DNA of 16,074 nt from NCBI GenBank assembly GCA_021780575.1, contig JAJXYL010000009.1:1-16074 (forward strand), given 5' to 3'. This document shows positions 1 to 9,562 of the stretch, piece by piece (position 1 is the first letter of the stretch; each line of letters opens with the position of its first letter). The position numbers and the translations under genes are program-made. This DNA comes from a bacterium. Lineage in GTDB: Bacteria > Patescibacteriota > Minisyncoccia > Phycocordibacterales > Phycocordibacteraceae. The notes under the pieces were generated by a model that saw only the letters and a list, made by a program, of their open reading frames with translations, was not told the DNA's origin and made no database searches.

Positions 1-400
1 TAAGTTTCACCCCGCTTTTCGCGAGCCTCCCGACTCCATCAGTGTTCATTCCGTACCCCTCATCGTGGCGATGCGGAATATAATTTTCAAAATTCGCTCC
101 TACCTTCGACAGGAAGTCGTGCATGAGTACCGCACCCGGGATGCCGTCACAGTCGTAGTCGCTCCAGACAGCGACCCTTTCCCCCGAAGTAATTGCCGCC
201 GCGAATCTTTTTGCCGCCTTCTCCATGTCGGTCATCACGAGCGGGTCGTGCAAGTGGGTCGTGTATGAGGGATTGAGGAATTTGTCGGCAGCGTCCTTGG
301 TCACGATGCCGCGCCGTGCAAGAAGTGTGGCGGTGAGGTCGTCATACGTGGCAAGTTCTTCACGTACTGCGTCGGTCAGGGGATCGTGAAGAGGAAACAT
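1..400 (-). CDS. recJ: RecJ single-stranded-DNA-specific 5'-3' exonuclease, N-terminal part (cut by window edge)
   Basis: This is an open frame of 133 codons from an ATG at 400 running off the left edge. RecJ degrades single-stranded DNA 5' to 3' in recombinational and mismatch repair, using two metal ions bound by DHH-family motifs. The visible part carries the typical RecJ N-terminus: a region near residue 30 (LLARRGI...) of the kind that introduces the gene product's 'FLNP' segment (residues 41-44), then DHH motif I as DYDCDG at residues 81-86, and HRHDEGYGMN at 110-119, which matches the family's PxRxxEGYGLN pattern. The DHH motif and the DHHA1 domain lie outside the window. It is divergent from the HIT gene with 46 bases between starts. 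The ATG is favoured because TACAAT sits 7 bases upstream and the protein start matches the family. The identification is secure; completeness cannot be judged. Confidence 0.93.
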   Translation of the reverse strand, partial: MFPLHDPLTDAVREELATYDDLTATLLARRGIVTKDAADKFLNPSYTTHLHDPLVMTDMEKAAKRFAAAITSGERVAVWSDYDCDGIPGAVLMHDFLSKVGANFENYIPHRHDEGYGMNTDGVGRLAKSGVKL

Positions 401-407
401 AGAGGAG

Positions 408-413
408 ATTGTA
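408..413 (-). promoter_or_regulatory. -10 element of recJ, leaderless spacing
   Basis: On the minus strand TACAAT (413 to 408) is followed by 7 bases (CTCCTCT) and then the recJ ATG. This is the spacing expected if transcription starts at or next to the start codon. No good -35 is visible (TTCTAC at best). The hexamer is seen directly; its function is inferred. Confidence 0.5.
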
Positions 414-438
414 CTAGGTAGGGTATCGGTTGTAGAAT
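409..438 (+). promoter_or_regulatory. Candidate promoter of the HIT gene
   Basis: TTGTAC (409-414), an 18-base spacer and TAGAAT (433-438) precede the HIT ATG by 8 bases, which would give an almost leaderless mRNA. Its -35 overlaps the -10 of the divergent recJ promoter, so the two may exclude each other. This is inferred from sequence only. Confidence 0.45.
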
Positions 439-440
439 GA

Positions 441-1960
<1,520 letters not shown>

Positions 1961-1961
1961 G

Positions 1962-2705
1962 TTACCGAAGTTGTTTTACGAGCGAAGGAAAAATATTCGG
2001 ATCGACAGAGGCGCGTCCGATGAGGAAACCATCGACGCCTGAGCTCGCCGCTAGCATTCGCACATTCGCCACTTCAACCGAACCGCCGTAGAGTACGAGT
2101 GAGTGAAGAGAACTTCTCCCTGGTAACAGTTCTGCGATGACCTTGCGGATATAGAGTACCATTTCGGCAAGATCATTTGGGCCGATGGCGTTCTCGGCCG
2201 TCTTGCCGATTGCCCAAATTGGCTCATACGCAATTATAATCTTTCCGCGTTCCTTCGGTGTGAGCGGTTCAATCGCACGCGTCAATTCTTCGCGCACAAA
2301 GGCGAGATAGCGCCCTCCCCCGTCACGTTCCTTTTCACCGATGCAAAGAATGGGCGTGAGCCCATGCGCGAGCGCGTGAGAGAGCTTCTCAGCAATAATA
2401 GCGTCGGTGTCGCCGGTGGCTCGTCGCTCAGAATGGCCGATGATTGCATACGTCGCGCCAGCAGCAGCATAGGTTTGCGCGGTTATTTCACCCGTTTTTG
2501 CGCCGCCGGTCGTTGCCGAAACGTCCTGTGCCGCAAAAGCGACAGGCGACTTATTTCTTGCCGCAAGTGCGCCCAGCAAGGGCGCAGGTGGGGCGAGCAC
2601 AATCGTGCCTGCACCTGTTTTCGCGAGCCGCTTACTTGCGGAAAAAATCTTCCCCGCCTTAGCGCTGTCTTCTACGTACGCCTTCCAGTTAGCAACAATG
2701 AGCAT
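1962..2705 (-). CDS. tpiA: Triosephosphate isomerase
   Basis: This 247-residue TIM-barrel enzyme interconverts dihydroxyacetone phosphate and glyceraldehyde 3-phosphate. All catalytic elements are visible: N6 and K8 in ANWKAY, the electrophilic H91 in IIGHSERR (88-95), the base E161 in AYEPIWAIG (159-167) with loop 6 following, YGGSV (206-210), and the C-terminal phosphate loop GFLIGRAS (226-233). Arg occupies a position in that last loop where Gly is common. The frame stays open 60 codons further upstream, to 2885, but that part overlaps the preceding prepilin gene and has no TIM character. The ATG at 2705 gives the canonical MLIVANWK start. A TGGTATCCT extended -10 lies 6 bases upstream, so tpiA-pgk may also be transcribed separately. 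It lies 40 bases after the PilX-like stop and 1 base before pgk. Confidence 0.96.
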   Translation of the reverse strand: MLIVANWKAYVEDSAKAGKIFSASKRLAKTGAGTIVLAPPAPLLGALAARNKSPVAFAAQDVSATTGGAKTGEITAQTYAAAGATYAIIGHSERRATGDTDAIIAEKLSHALAHGLTPILCIGEKERDGGGRYLAFVREELTRAIEPLTPKERGKIIIAYEPIWAIGKTAENAIGPNDLAEMVLYIRKVIAELLPGRSSLHSLVLYGGSVEVANVRMLAASSGVDGFLIGRASVDPNIFPSLVKQLR

Positions 2706-2711
2706 CGGTAA

Positions 2712-2720
2712 AGGATACCA
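2712..2720 (-). promoter_or_regulatory. Extended -10 element before tpiA
   Basis: The minus strand reads TGGTATCCT (2720 to 2712), a TGn extended -10 with TATCCT, ending 6 bases before the tpiA ATG. No clear -35 precedes it, which is tolerable for extended -10 promoters. It would yield a leaderless tpiA-pgk mRNA from inside the 40-base gap and the end of the upstream prepilin gene. Confidence 0.45.
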
Positions 2721-2745
2721 CGCGCACGTCTGCCTCGACGCGCGC

Positions 2746-4197
2746 TCACTGTTGCTGCTGCCAATCAACAAACTGCCACTGAGTCGACGTAGTAGGGGTA
2801 AATGGCGGCGGATTTGTCGAGTTTTGCCGGTCAAAGGCGTCAACACGCGTCTGGTAGCCTGCGTTCGAACCATTTCCGCACCCATTAACCCATGCGGTGC
2901 CCGTACGGAGATTTGAAACAGTCGTGCCGAGAATCGTCAGCGTGCCGCGCGGTTCATAGAGGCCATTGCACCCGCCGCTCGGATAGTAGTAATAATTGCG
3001 CCCAAATGCTCCCGATTGGGCGATGAATGTGCCGTTAAGCGTCATGTTCGTCGGCGAGTCGGGGGCGATAAGAATGTCATGCGCTCCTATGATGGTAAGT
3101 CCGTCGCTTCCATCGGCAGAGGCATAGGTAATGTTTCCGTGCAAGACGACATTCGGCGTAACGCCGGTGTTGGTCACATTCGCGACGACAAGGGTCACCT
3201 TACTTGGAATGACGCCCTCGACCCATGTATTGTCCTCGACGAAAATGAGCCCACAATTTGTCGGAATCGTGTAGGTTTTATAGGCTGCCTCGTTTCCGAT
3301 AAGGGTGTAATCGTCTGTATAGCCGGACGACCCGTCGACCGGATAGACGTTTGAGAGCGTGTTGACATTCGTTACTTCCCGCACGGTCAGCGTACCGTCG
3401 GCATTGAAGATGAGGTGATATCCCTTATGATATGCCGCGCTCTGGCTGTTTCCAGAGCTGAAGCGGGGGAGATAAATACCGCTTGCCTGCGCTGTTGTTT
3501 TCAGGGAGGTAAAATTTGCCGCAATACCAGCGAAATCAATCTGAGGTGTTGGAAAGGACCAAAGCGTCTGGTTTCCCCCTGAGCCGACGACGCCTGGTGC
3601 CGTCTTTTGCTCAGGCGAGCAGCCGAAATTACTTGTGCAATCCCATGTTGAGAGCGAGCTTGAGATCGGGGCGTTTACCGTGCCATCCATACGGATGCCC
3701 CCATTGCTGTGATACGGGCCGTTGATGATACGGTCGGCGCCAGCCCATACGCTACTATTGACGATGTAAGAATAGGCTGCGACCGAGGGCGCCGCATAGC
3801 GGGCAACAAGCGTCGTGCTTACACCGGGGGTATCGGTCGCGACCCCGGTACTCGAGACGTTGATTGATTGCACTGAGCCGCAGGCGTTGTTGCTGGTAAT
3901 AGAGAGCGTGTAAGTTCCGAGCACGCCGCCTTCTGGATCAGTGTAGGTGACTGAATAGGGGCCTGGATGGCCCGTGCCGTCTTGGGTGTTACCCGGGAAG
4001 TGAGAGAGGAACCAACGGTAATACTCGAGCCCAGCTTCGGCGATATCAAATGATTCAGCACGTGCCCGTGTGAAATCCTGGGCATGGTTTTGAGTAAGCA
4101 CAAAACTTGAGAGCGCGGCAAGCATGGTGAGGAAGATGCCACCAAAGACAAGTACAAGAAGCATGATTGAACCTTGTAGTCTCCATCTATTTTTCAT
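2746..4197 (-). CDS. PilX-like minor prepilin with large C-terminal domain
   Basis: This 483-residue protein has a type IV prepilin-like N-terminus. After MKNRWRLQG comes a long hydrophobic helix (about residues 10-35). The likely prepilin-peptidase site is G9/S10. Position +5 is Leu rather than Glu, as seen in some minor pseudopilins at pilus tips. The segment to about residue 62 (AESFDIAEAGLEYYRWF) resembles the PilX N-terminal family. The remainder is an extracellular, Ser/Thr/Gly/Asn-rich domain with beta-repeat-like stretches (FVEDNTWVEGVI at 319-330, ILIAPD at 375-380, LNGTFIAQSGAFGRNYYYY at 387-405) reminiscent of DUF4900-type domains of PilX-like proteins. It ends in WQQQQ. The ATG overlaps the stop of the PilW-like gene (ATGA, 4194-4197). 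The prepilin class is well supported; the tip or adhesive role is inferred from gene order. Confidence 0.8.
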   Translation of the reverse strand: MKNRWRLQGSIMLLVLVFGGIFLTMLAALSSFVLTQNHAQDFTRARAESFDIAEAGLEYYRWFLSHFPGNTQDGTGHPGPYSVTYTDPEGGVLGTYTLSITSNNACGSVQSINVSSTGVATDTPGVSTTLVARYAAPSVAAYSYIVNSSVWAGADRIINGPYHSNGGIRMDGTVNAPISSSLSTWDCTSNFGCSPEQKTAPGVVGSGGNQTLWSFPTPQIDFAGIAANFTSLKTTAQASGIYLPRFSSGNSQSAAYHKGYHLIFNADGTLTVREVTNVNTLSNVYPVDGSSGYTDDYTLIGNEAAYKTYTIPTNCGLIFVEDNTWVEGVIPSKVTLVVANVTNTGVTPNVVLHGNITYASADGSDGLTIIGAHDILIAPDSPTNMTLNGTFIAQSGAFGRNYYYYPSGGCNGLYEPRGTLTILGTTVSNLRTGTAWVNGCGNGSNAGYQTRVDAFDRQNSTNPPPFTPTTSTQWQFVDWQQQQ

Positions 4198-4784
4198 AAT
4201 TGATTTTTGAGGTTACGTAGCGTTGCTCCGCCCGAAAGGGTGAAAGAAGTGGGTGCTCGATTTACGTCCACGTCGATAACAACGGTCGTTTCTACAGATG
4301 CTATTTTCGAGACATTTACTGGTGCCGTGAGTTCAGCACCAGTGTCATCGAAATAACGGAAGACAGGCGTTAGTGAGTCATTAACGACCGAAACAGCAAT
4401 CGTCGTCGTCGCTAATGGACCACCACTATATGTAGGAGGATTTCCTACAGGCTCTGTAATCGTACGGAAGAGCGTACCCCCTTCGAGCGTGTAGGTTACG
4501 CGCTCGATGGCAGGACCACTGTTCGTGTTTGCGTAAAAGGTAATAGACGAGGTTGCGACCTGAGCAATCGGATATGACCCATCGCTCGCATAGGAAGCCT
4601 CGCGCAGATAGCGCGTCGCATCTTCGACACCCTGCCGCGCCTGCGCAACAGCAATAGTTTGCTGAAGAGTATAGGCATTTGTCTTGTAAAAATAGGAGAG
4701 TAGCATACCGAGAGTAACGATAATCAGCGTTGTTATTGAGATAACGACGATAGTTTCTACCAGAGTGAAGGCGCGGTGAGTCAT
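4194..4784 (-). CDS. PilW/GspJ-like minor prepilin
   Basis: This is a 196-residue prepilin with a classical class III signal: MTHRA/FTLVETIVV, with cleavage expected after Ala5 and the conserved Glu at position +5 of the mature protein (E10). A 20-residue hydrophobic helix follows (about 11-30). The next part (QQTIAVAQARQGVEDATRYL, 41-60) is the heptad-like stretch typical of PilW/GspJ minor pilins, and the rest is a small beta-rich globular domain. Alanine at -1 instead of glycine is less usual but is tolerated by some prepilin peptidases. The open frame extends upstream to 4919, but that part lies inside the preceding gene. The ATG at 4784 is chosen because it gives the compact prepilin leader and forms an ATGA overlap with the upstream stop. 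It is probably assembled with the neighbouring prepilins. Confidence 0.85.
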   Translation of the reverse strand: MTHRAFTLVETIVVISITTLIIVTLGMLLSYFYKTNAYTLQQTIAVAQARQGVEDATRYLREASYASDGSYPIAQVATSSITFYANTNSGPAIERVTYTLEGGTLFRTITEPVGNPPTYSGGPLATTTIAVSVVNDSLTPVFRYFDDTGAELTAPVNVSKIASVETTVVIDVDVNRAPTSFTLSGGATLRNLKNQL

Positions 4785-6484
4785 GGCAAAATGACGGTCG
4801 TCGTCGCGGTTTGTCCAGAGACGTTTATAGCGGCAATCGTCGTCGTCGCGTATCCAGGGGCGGACACGGTCGCCGTATACGCAGCGGCGGTGAGGCCGTT
4901 GAAATAAGCAAGCCCGCATGCGGAGGTGGGGATGGTTGCCGCATAGCCACTTGCGGTAAGCACCACCTTTGCAGTGCCGAGGGGGTTGTACGCGCTGTCC
5001 TCAACAAGGACAGGGAGCGTGTTGCTTGAAGGGGTCCCAACGATGAGCGCGGTTGAAGTCGCTGTGGCAGGCGCAAGCGCATAGGGCATGGCAGGACAGC
5101 TTTCGATAAGAGGAGTCGAAGGAAGTGTCAGCGTGTACGCATCCCATTCGAGCGATTCAGTTTTCTGCCCCGTTGCATCAGTGCTGTCATTTACGACCGT
5201 TTTATAAATTGGCGTATTGCTTGCATCGGTACCGACAGTCTTTGCTCCGGTGAGTGTGAAGGCAGTATTCGGAAGAAGTGCTGGTCCTTCGGTGTACGAG
5301 AGTGACCAATCAAGAATCGAGGGTGTCGTCGTTGTTGAGTTACTCGTAAGTCCCGCAAGGAGTGTGAGTGTCGGATAGCTCGAGGTAGCGATGGCGGTGA
5401 GCGAGACGGGGAATGATGAGAATCCGGTGCTATTGCCCGCGAGCACTGAGTCGGGGAGCGGGTTGCCGGTGGCGTCGCCGATGTGCACTACGGCTGCCGT
5501 ACCCGATGGTGTCGATGTAGTAGCGGAAAGGATGCCCCAGCCGTCGAGATTGTTTGGCGCAAGCTGGGTTGACTGCGCCGATCCCGAGAGTGCTTGGCCT
5601 GCAAGGGTAAGCGCACCTCCACCCACCTGAGTATTAGTTTCAGTGGCAAGGTGAGAGGAATCGGCAAAGGTGTCACTGAAAACGGTCGTTATCGCAGGAG
5701 AGAATGTCGAGAGCGAAAGAGCCGAAAGGCGATCGATAGCAAATGTTGCGCTTGTAGTCTGATTTGTAGCAACGGTGAGGTAGCCCGGGGTCGGATTTAT
5801 ATTTTGGCTTGTTCGCGCGTAAGTTTGTGCACTCGAATATCCGGCGCGTGATACATACACCTGATACTCTGAGGAGGTTGCGGCACCCCCAATCAACACA
5901 AGGCCATTCGCGTCAGAAAAGGTGGTCAGGTTTACTGCCGGTGAAATTGCCGTATTGATGATAGTCACGGTTGCACCACTCATACTTGTACCGGCTGCAT
6001 CGACAATATGCAGCGAGAGCGTGCCGCCACCGGTTGATGATTCAATGCCTGGTGGCGCGAAATTTGATACGAGGGTGACCGATTTTGTGAGGACACCCAA
6101 GGTGTAGGAAACGACTACTTTCCCTATTTTATAATCGGTGGTAATTCCATCCGAGTCCTGAGCTCCCAGCCCATCGGCGGGGTCGTCATAGTACACGATA
6201 TAGGTGCGTATAGCATAGGAAATGCCATCAACGGTTGAGGTTGCTGTTTGAGGTACGGGGCCGGCTGGAATACCGCCTATTGTGCCGAGCGCATCATAGG
6301 AGAGTCCCCGCAAATATTCCATTTGTGTGTTCGCAAGCTCGGTGGCAGCAGCCGCTGCTTTTGAGAGTGTCGAGAGCATCAAGGACGCTCGAAGAACACC
6401 GAAAAGCGCAAGAAAAATGATGAGCATGAGAGCAATGCCGACGATGACATCGATGAGACTGAATCCTTGGAGTTCGCGGGACAT
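4781..6484 (-). CDS. Large modular prepilin with carboxypeptidase-regulatory-like domains
   Basis: This 567-residue protein starts MSRELQG/FSLIDVIVGIAL, a prepilin leader with cleavage after Gly7, followed by a hydrophobic helix to about residue 35. Mature position +5 is Asp12 instead of the usual Glu. Residues 36-145 look like the PilV/GspI-type pilin head. From 153 to about 250 there is a carboxypeptidase-regulatory/PEGA-like beta-sandwich (SGATVTIINTA, then SRAGYSS). A Ser/Thr-rich middle part (about 265-400) has a lectin-like or jelly-roll feel (LDWSLSYTEGP at 391-400). A second beta-sandwich occupies about 488-567 (ASGYAATIPTSACGLAYF, SAPGYATTTI). Similar multi-domain pilins are familiar from CPR genomes. 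The length is three to four times that of an ordinary pilin, suggesting a surface or tip adhesin displayed on the pilus. It overlaps pilC by 1 base (TAATG) and the next gene by 4 bases. The binding partner is unknown. Confidence 0.82.
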   Translation of the reverse strand: MSRELQGFSLIDVIVGIALMLIIFLALFGVLRASLMLSTLSKAAAAATELANTQMEYLRGLSYDALGTIGGIPAGPVPQTATSTVDGISYAIRTYIVYYDDPADGLGAQDSDGITTDYKIGKVVVSYTLGVLTKSVTLVSNFAPPGIESSTGGGTLSLHIVDAAGTSMSGATVTIINTAISPAVNLTTFSDANGLVLIGGAATSSEYQVYVSRAGYSSAQTYARTSQNINPTPGYLTVATNQTTSATFAIDRLSALSLSTFSPAITTVFSDTFADSSHLATETNTQVGGGALTLAGQALSGSAQSTQLAPNNLDGWGILSATTSTPSGTAAVVHIGDATGNPLPDSVLAGNSTGFSSFPVSLTAIATSSYPTLTLLAGLTSNSTTTTPSILDWSLSYTEGPALLPNTAFTLTGAKTVGTDASNTPIYKTVVNDSTDATGQKTESLEWDAYTLTLPSTPLIESCPAMPYALAPATATSTALIVGTPSSNTLPVLVEDSAYNPLGTAKVVLTASGYAATIPTSACGLAYFNGLTAAAYTATVSAPGYATTTIAAINVSGQTATTTVILP

Positions 6485-7698
6485 TAAAAGGCCGATGAGA
6501 GCGAGTAAATCGGCCCTATCATAGAGACCGCGAAGACGCCGACGACCGCGCCAATGATGAGCATGAGAACCGGCTCGATGATAGTTGACAGATCTTTCGT
6601 CTTCTCAGCAACATCATTTTCGTAGAATTCGGCGATTTGTTTCAACATCTCGGCAACCTTTCCGGTTTCTTCTCCCACGCTCAGCATATCGCCCATCAGG
6701 ATGGGATAAAGGTTCGTGTTTTCGGCAAACGCCGTTGAGAGAGGTTCTCCTTTTTGAACGCGGACTTCGGCCTCCCCCACCACCTTCGCAAAAGGGCCTG
6801 CGTGTACCACTTCTTTTGTGATGGAGAGAGCGTCAAGCACCGGCACACCGGAAGAAAGGAGCGAAGAGAGGGTGCGCGCAGCGCGGGCCGCATATGTTTC
6901 GCGGACGATTTCATTTATAACCGGCATGTGAAGCGAAGTCATGAGCACGAAGGAGCCTCCGGCCTTGGATCGTACGAAAAAGATTCCGCCAACCACAACT
7001 GTGACAAGGAGCGCGAATACAAGGGCGACATTGGCCACCATAAAGTTAGAAAGATTGACGATGATTTGCGTCGCAAGCGGAAGCTTTACCCCAAGTGACG
7101 TAAAGGTGCTCGTCAAGGTCGGTACGACATAGATAAGCATTAAGACACCGACGATAAGAATGGCTGTTATGACGATTGCTGGGTATATCATCGCCCCCTT
7201 GATCTTCCGAACGAGTTCTTCAGAACGTTCCATCTGCAGGCCAACGATGGACAGTGATTCAGCCAAAGAGCCAGACTCTTCGCCCGCTCTTGCCATAGCG
7301 ATAAATAATTCCGAAAACACTTTCGGATATGCGGCTACGGCCTCATGGAACGAGGATCCTTTTTTAATGGATTCCGAGAGCCCGGTCACGATTATCTTTA
7401 GGCGCCTATTGCCCGACTGGCGCTCAATGACCGAGAGGGCACGCGAGAGTGAGAGTCCAGCATTGATCATTGCTGATATATTTTTTGCAACGTGGATTAT
7501 CTCGATCCGTTTGACTCCAGAGCTGAAGGAGATGGACAGCCATGCGGGAAGGGTGAATCCCTTTCTTTTTTCATCCAGCTTGATAACGACGCCCCCATCC
7601 TTCTGTACTTGATCATAGACGGCAAAGCGCGAGGGCGCCTCCATGACGATAGTCTGATCCGCCGCATCTCCTTTTCGTATGGTGACGTTGAATTTCAT
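6484..7698 (-). CDS. pilC: Type IV pilus inner-membrane platform protein PilC (T2SS F family)
   Basis: This 404-residue polytopic membrane protein is the platform on which PilB acts to extract pilins from the membrane. It has the standard two-repeat T2SSF layout. The first cytoplasmic domain (about 66-168) contains AMINAGLSLSRALSVIE and ARAGEESGSLAESL. Membrane segments lie at about 170-193 and 220-242. The second cytoplasmic domain (about 270-370) has LLSSGVPVLDALSITKEVV and SVGEETGKVAEML. A last membrane segment spans about 373-399. The family's GE(E/Q)(S/T)G signature is present in both halves (139-143 and 342-346). Length is normal. It begins 2 bases from the pilB stop (TAA-T-ATG) and has no Shine-Dalgarno sequence of its own, so it is probably coupled to pilB. 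Confidence 0.96.
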   Translation of the reverse strand: MKFNVTIRKGDAADQTIVMEAPSRFAVYDQVQKDGGVVIKLDEKRKGFTLPAWLSISFSSGVKRIEIIHVAKNISAMINAGLSLSRALSVIERQSGNRRLKIIVTGLSESIKKGSSFHEAVAAYPKVFSELFIAMARAGEESGSLAESLSIVGLQMERSEELVRKIKGAMIYPAIVITAILIVGVLMLIYVVPTLTSTFTSLGVKLPLATQIIVNLSNFMVANVALVFALLVTVVVGGIFFVRSKAGGSFVLMTSLHMPVINEIVRETYAARAARTLSSLLSSGVPVLDALSITKEVVHAGPFAKVVGEAEVRVQKGEPLSTAFAENTNLYPILMGDMLSVGEETGKVAEMLKQIAEFYENDVAEKTKDLSTIIEPVLMLIIGAVVGVFAVSMIGPIYSLSSAF

Positions 7699-7699
7699 A

Positions 7700-9445
7700 T
7701 TACTCGCTTACGGCGCGCAAGACCTCCTCAATTGAGGTGATGCCACGCGCGGCTTTATAGAGCCCGTCTTCGCGCATCGTGAGCATTCCCTCTTTGCGCG
7801 CCTGTGCTTCAATAGCGTCACTCGTGCTTGAGTGGAGAATGATGTCACGGATCGTGGGCGAGACAGCGAGGACTTCGTGGATACCAATGCGGCTTTTGTA
7901 CCCGTCTTCGCTTTCAGCCGACGGCATTGGGCGATAAAACTGGAGATCGTCGATTGACGACCCTTTCTTCACCAATTTCTCATCCTCGAGAGCCTTAAAG
8001 GCAATCTCAAATTCCTCATCGCTTGCGATCTTAGCGCGTGCCGTCTCGTCTAGAGCATATGCCTCCTTCGGTTCAGTGAGTCTGCGTACGAGCCGCTGAC
8101 CGATGATGACGCGGATGGTAGAAGTGAGGAGGAATGGCTCAACGCCCATATCAATGAGGCGCGGAATAGCGCCCGCAGCGCTATTCGTGTGAATGGTCGA
8201 GAGCACGAGGTGGCCGGTGAGCGCAGCGTTGATGGCGAGCGCGGCTGTCTCTCCGTCGCGAATCTCACCGATCATGATGATATCCGGGTCTTGGCGCACG
8301 AGCGAGCGAAGGCCGTTGGCGAAAGTAAATCCTATTTGTGGATTCACCTGCGTCTGATTTACACGCTTCATTTGGTACTCGATGGGGTCTTCAATGGTGG
8401 AAATGTTGACATCCGGCCGGTTCAGGATGTCGAGCATCGTGTACAGCGTCGTCGTTTTTCCGGAGCCCGTCGGCCCACTAATGAGGATGATGCCAGTCGT
8501 TTGCGCAAGGGCTTTGTGAATACGCTCCATATTCTCGCCGTGGAGGCCGAGCACATCGAGCGTAAATCCCTCGCCAGTCTCGCGCAGCAGGCGCATGACG
8601 GTCTTCTCTCCGAAGAAAGTTGGCAGAATGGAAACGCGGAAGGAAACCCGGTCGGCCTCTGTCTCCACCTTGAATCGACCGTCTTGCGGAAGACGTTTCT
8701 CGTCCAGTTTCAAATTAGAAAGCACCTTGATACGCGCAACGATGCCTGCCGCTGCATTTTTCGGCAATGTCATCGCGTCATGCAGGATGCCGTCAATACG
8801 GTAACGGACCAGAACCTCGGTCTCCATTGGTTCTATATGTATGTCAGAGGCACCTTGTACGATGGCGTGTCGGAGCAAGGTGTCAACGATGCGCACAATT
8901 GGCAAGTCCTCCGCCATCTTTTTCAAATCATCGCTTGAGAGGTCCTTCCCTTCTCCGACAACGCGTATCTTTCCGGCCTCAGCGGAGATGATATCGCCGA
9001 ACTCATCTTTCAACGATTTTTGATATTGGAGAAGCGTTGATTTAATGCTCTCGGTGTCGGTGAGCCGCGGCAATATTTTGAGGCCTGTCTTCTTGCGTAC
9101 CGAATCTATTGATACAAGATCGCCGACATCAAGCATCGCTACCTCAAGAGAATTCCCATCCTTCTTATAGGCAACGATACTATGTGTACGGGCGATGGGT
9201 TCCGGAATAAGCCCCAGAACATCAGCCGGAATGCGATACTCTTTTAAATTTATGAAGGGTATGCCGAGAACGTACGCTTGAATGCGCCGGAGCGCATCTT
9301 CGGTCAGGGAGCCGCGCGAAACGAGAATATCGCCAAGCGACTGCCCTTTCGTTGTCGCTTCCTCAGCGGCGGCATCAATCTCCTTTTTGGCGACGAGGCC
9401 CGAGTCGGTTATGAACTCCTTCAGTTCCCCCTCTGAAACGTGCAT
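7700..9445 (-). CDS. pilB: Type IV pilus extension ATPase PilB (GspE/PulE family)
   Basis: This is a 581-residue secretion ATPase that powers pilus assembly. Residues 1-150 form the N-terminal MshEN/T2SE-N region (LGDILVSRGSLTEDAL at 37-52, then GIPFINL). The N2 domain covers about 180-300 (GASDIHIEP at 198-206). The ATPase core has Walker A GPTGSGKT (324-331), the Asp box STIEDPIEY (349-357), Walker B DIIMIGEIRD (388-397) and the His box GHLVLSTIHT (411-420). The C-terminal RIGIHEVL (519-526) is present. The family's tetracysteine zinc site, normally between the His box and this motif, is absent; the protein contains no cysteine at all. It heads the minus-strand pilus run, with TATACT 9 bases upstream of the ATG. 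The MHVSEGELK start fits both the promoter and the domain. No pilT, pilM/N/O or prepilin peptidase gene is in the window. Confidence 0.96.
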   Translation of the reverse strand: MHVSEGELKEFITDSGLVAKKEIDAAAEEATTKGQSLGDILVSRGSLTEDALRRIQAYVLGIPFINLKEYRIPADVLGLIPEPIARTHSIVAYKKDGNSLEVAMLDVGDLVSIDSVRKKTGLKILPRLTDTESIKSTLLQYQKSLKDEFGDIISAEAGKIRVVGEGKDLSSDDLKKMAEDLPIVRIVDTLLRHAIVQGASDIHIEPMETEVLVRYRIDGILHDAMTLPKNAAAGIVARIKVLSNLKLDEKRLPQDGRFKVETEADRVSFRVSILPTFFGEKTVMRLLRETGEGFTLDVLGLHGENMERIHKALAQTTGIILISGPTGSGKTTTLYTMLDILNRPDVNISTIEDPIEYQMKRVNQTQVNPQIGFTFANGLRSLVRQDPDIIMIGEIRDGETAALAINAALTGHLVLSTIHTNSAAGAIPRLIDMGVEPFLLTSTIRVIIGQRLVRRLTEPKEAYALDETARAKIASDEEFEIAFKALEDEKLVKKGSSIDDLQFYRPMPSAESEDGYKSRIGIHEVLAVSPTIRDIILHSSTSDAIEAQARKEGMLTMREDGLYKAARGITSIEEVLRAVSE

Positions 9446-9454
9446 ATGTAGTGA

Positions 9455-9460
9455 AGTATA
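9455..9460 (-). promoter_or_regulatory. -10 element of the pilB operon promoter
   Basis: On the minus strand TATACT (9460 to 9455) precedes the pilB ATG by 9 bases. A CTGACG -35-like hexamer lies 14 bases upstream, a rather short spacer. The expected transcription start falls within about 2-3 bases of the ATG, so the pilus mRNA would be almost leaderless. It is back-to-back with the nusA promoter. Confidence 0.55.
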
Positions 9461-9500
9461 GCGTGCTCTACCCTCGTCAGGATGCGCTTTTCACACAATA

Positions 9501-9528
9501 TTGACGCGCGGAGAGTATTTGGTATACT
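9501..9528 (+). promoter_or_regulatory. Sigma-70-type promoter of nusA
   Basis: TTGACG (9501-9506), a 16-base spacer and TATACT (9523-9528) form the clearest promoter in the window. Transcription would begin near 9535 and leave a leader of about 57 bases before the nusA ATG. The region 9446-9591 contains only this promoter, the divergent pilB promoter and the leader hairpin. Confidence 0.75.
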
Positions 9529-9538
9529 ACCGTTACCT

Positions 9539-9562
9539 GAAATGTCCGCACCGCGGACTTTC
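9539..9562 (+). other. Hairpin at the 5' end of the nusA leader, attenuator-like
   Basis: GTCCGC (9544-9549) pairs perfectly with GCGGAC (9553-9558) around an ACC loop. With one bulged T (9543), GAAA (9539-9542) extends the pairing to TTTC (9559-9562). The sequence then continues CTTTATAAAAG, so it resembles a short intrinsic terminator placed just after the promoter and before nusA. It may instead be a protective 5' stem. Its structure is seen; its role is inferred. Confidence 0.5.

Noticed and set aside
2706..2885. N-terminal extension of tpiA by 60 residues
   Set aside because: It overlaps the upstream prepilin gene and would put 60 basic, unrelated residues before the canonical ANWK start of triosephosphate isomerase.
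4785..4919. N-terminal extension of the PilW-like gene by 45 residues
   Set aside because: It would bury the prepilin cleavage site far inside the protein; the ATG at 4784 gives a 5-residue leader and an ATGA overlap.
4194..6484. Ser/Thr-rich pilin regions as evidence for recent transfer or repeat expansion
   Set aside because: The composition is normal for surface pilin domains, no tandem nucleotide repeats are visible, and the genes overlap their neighbours tightly.
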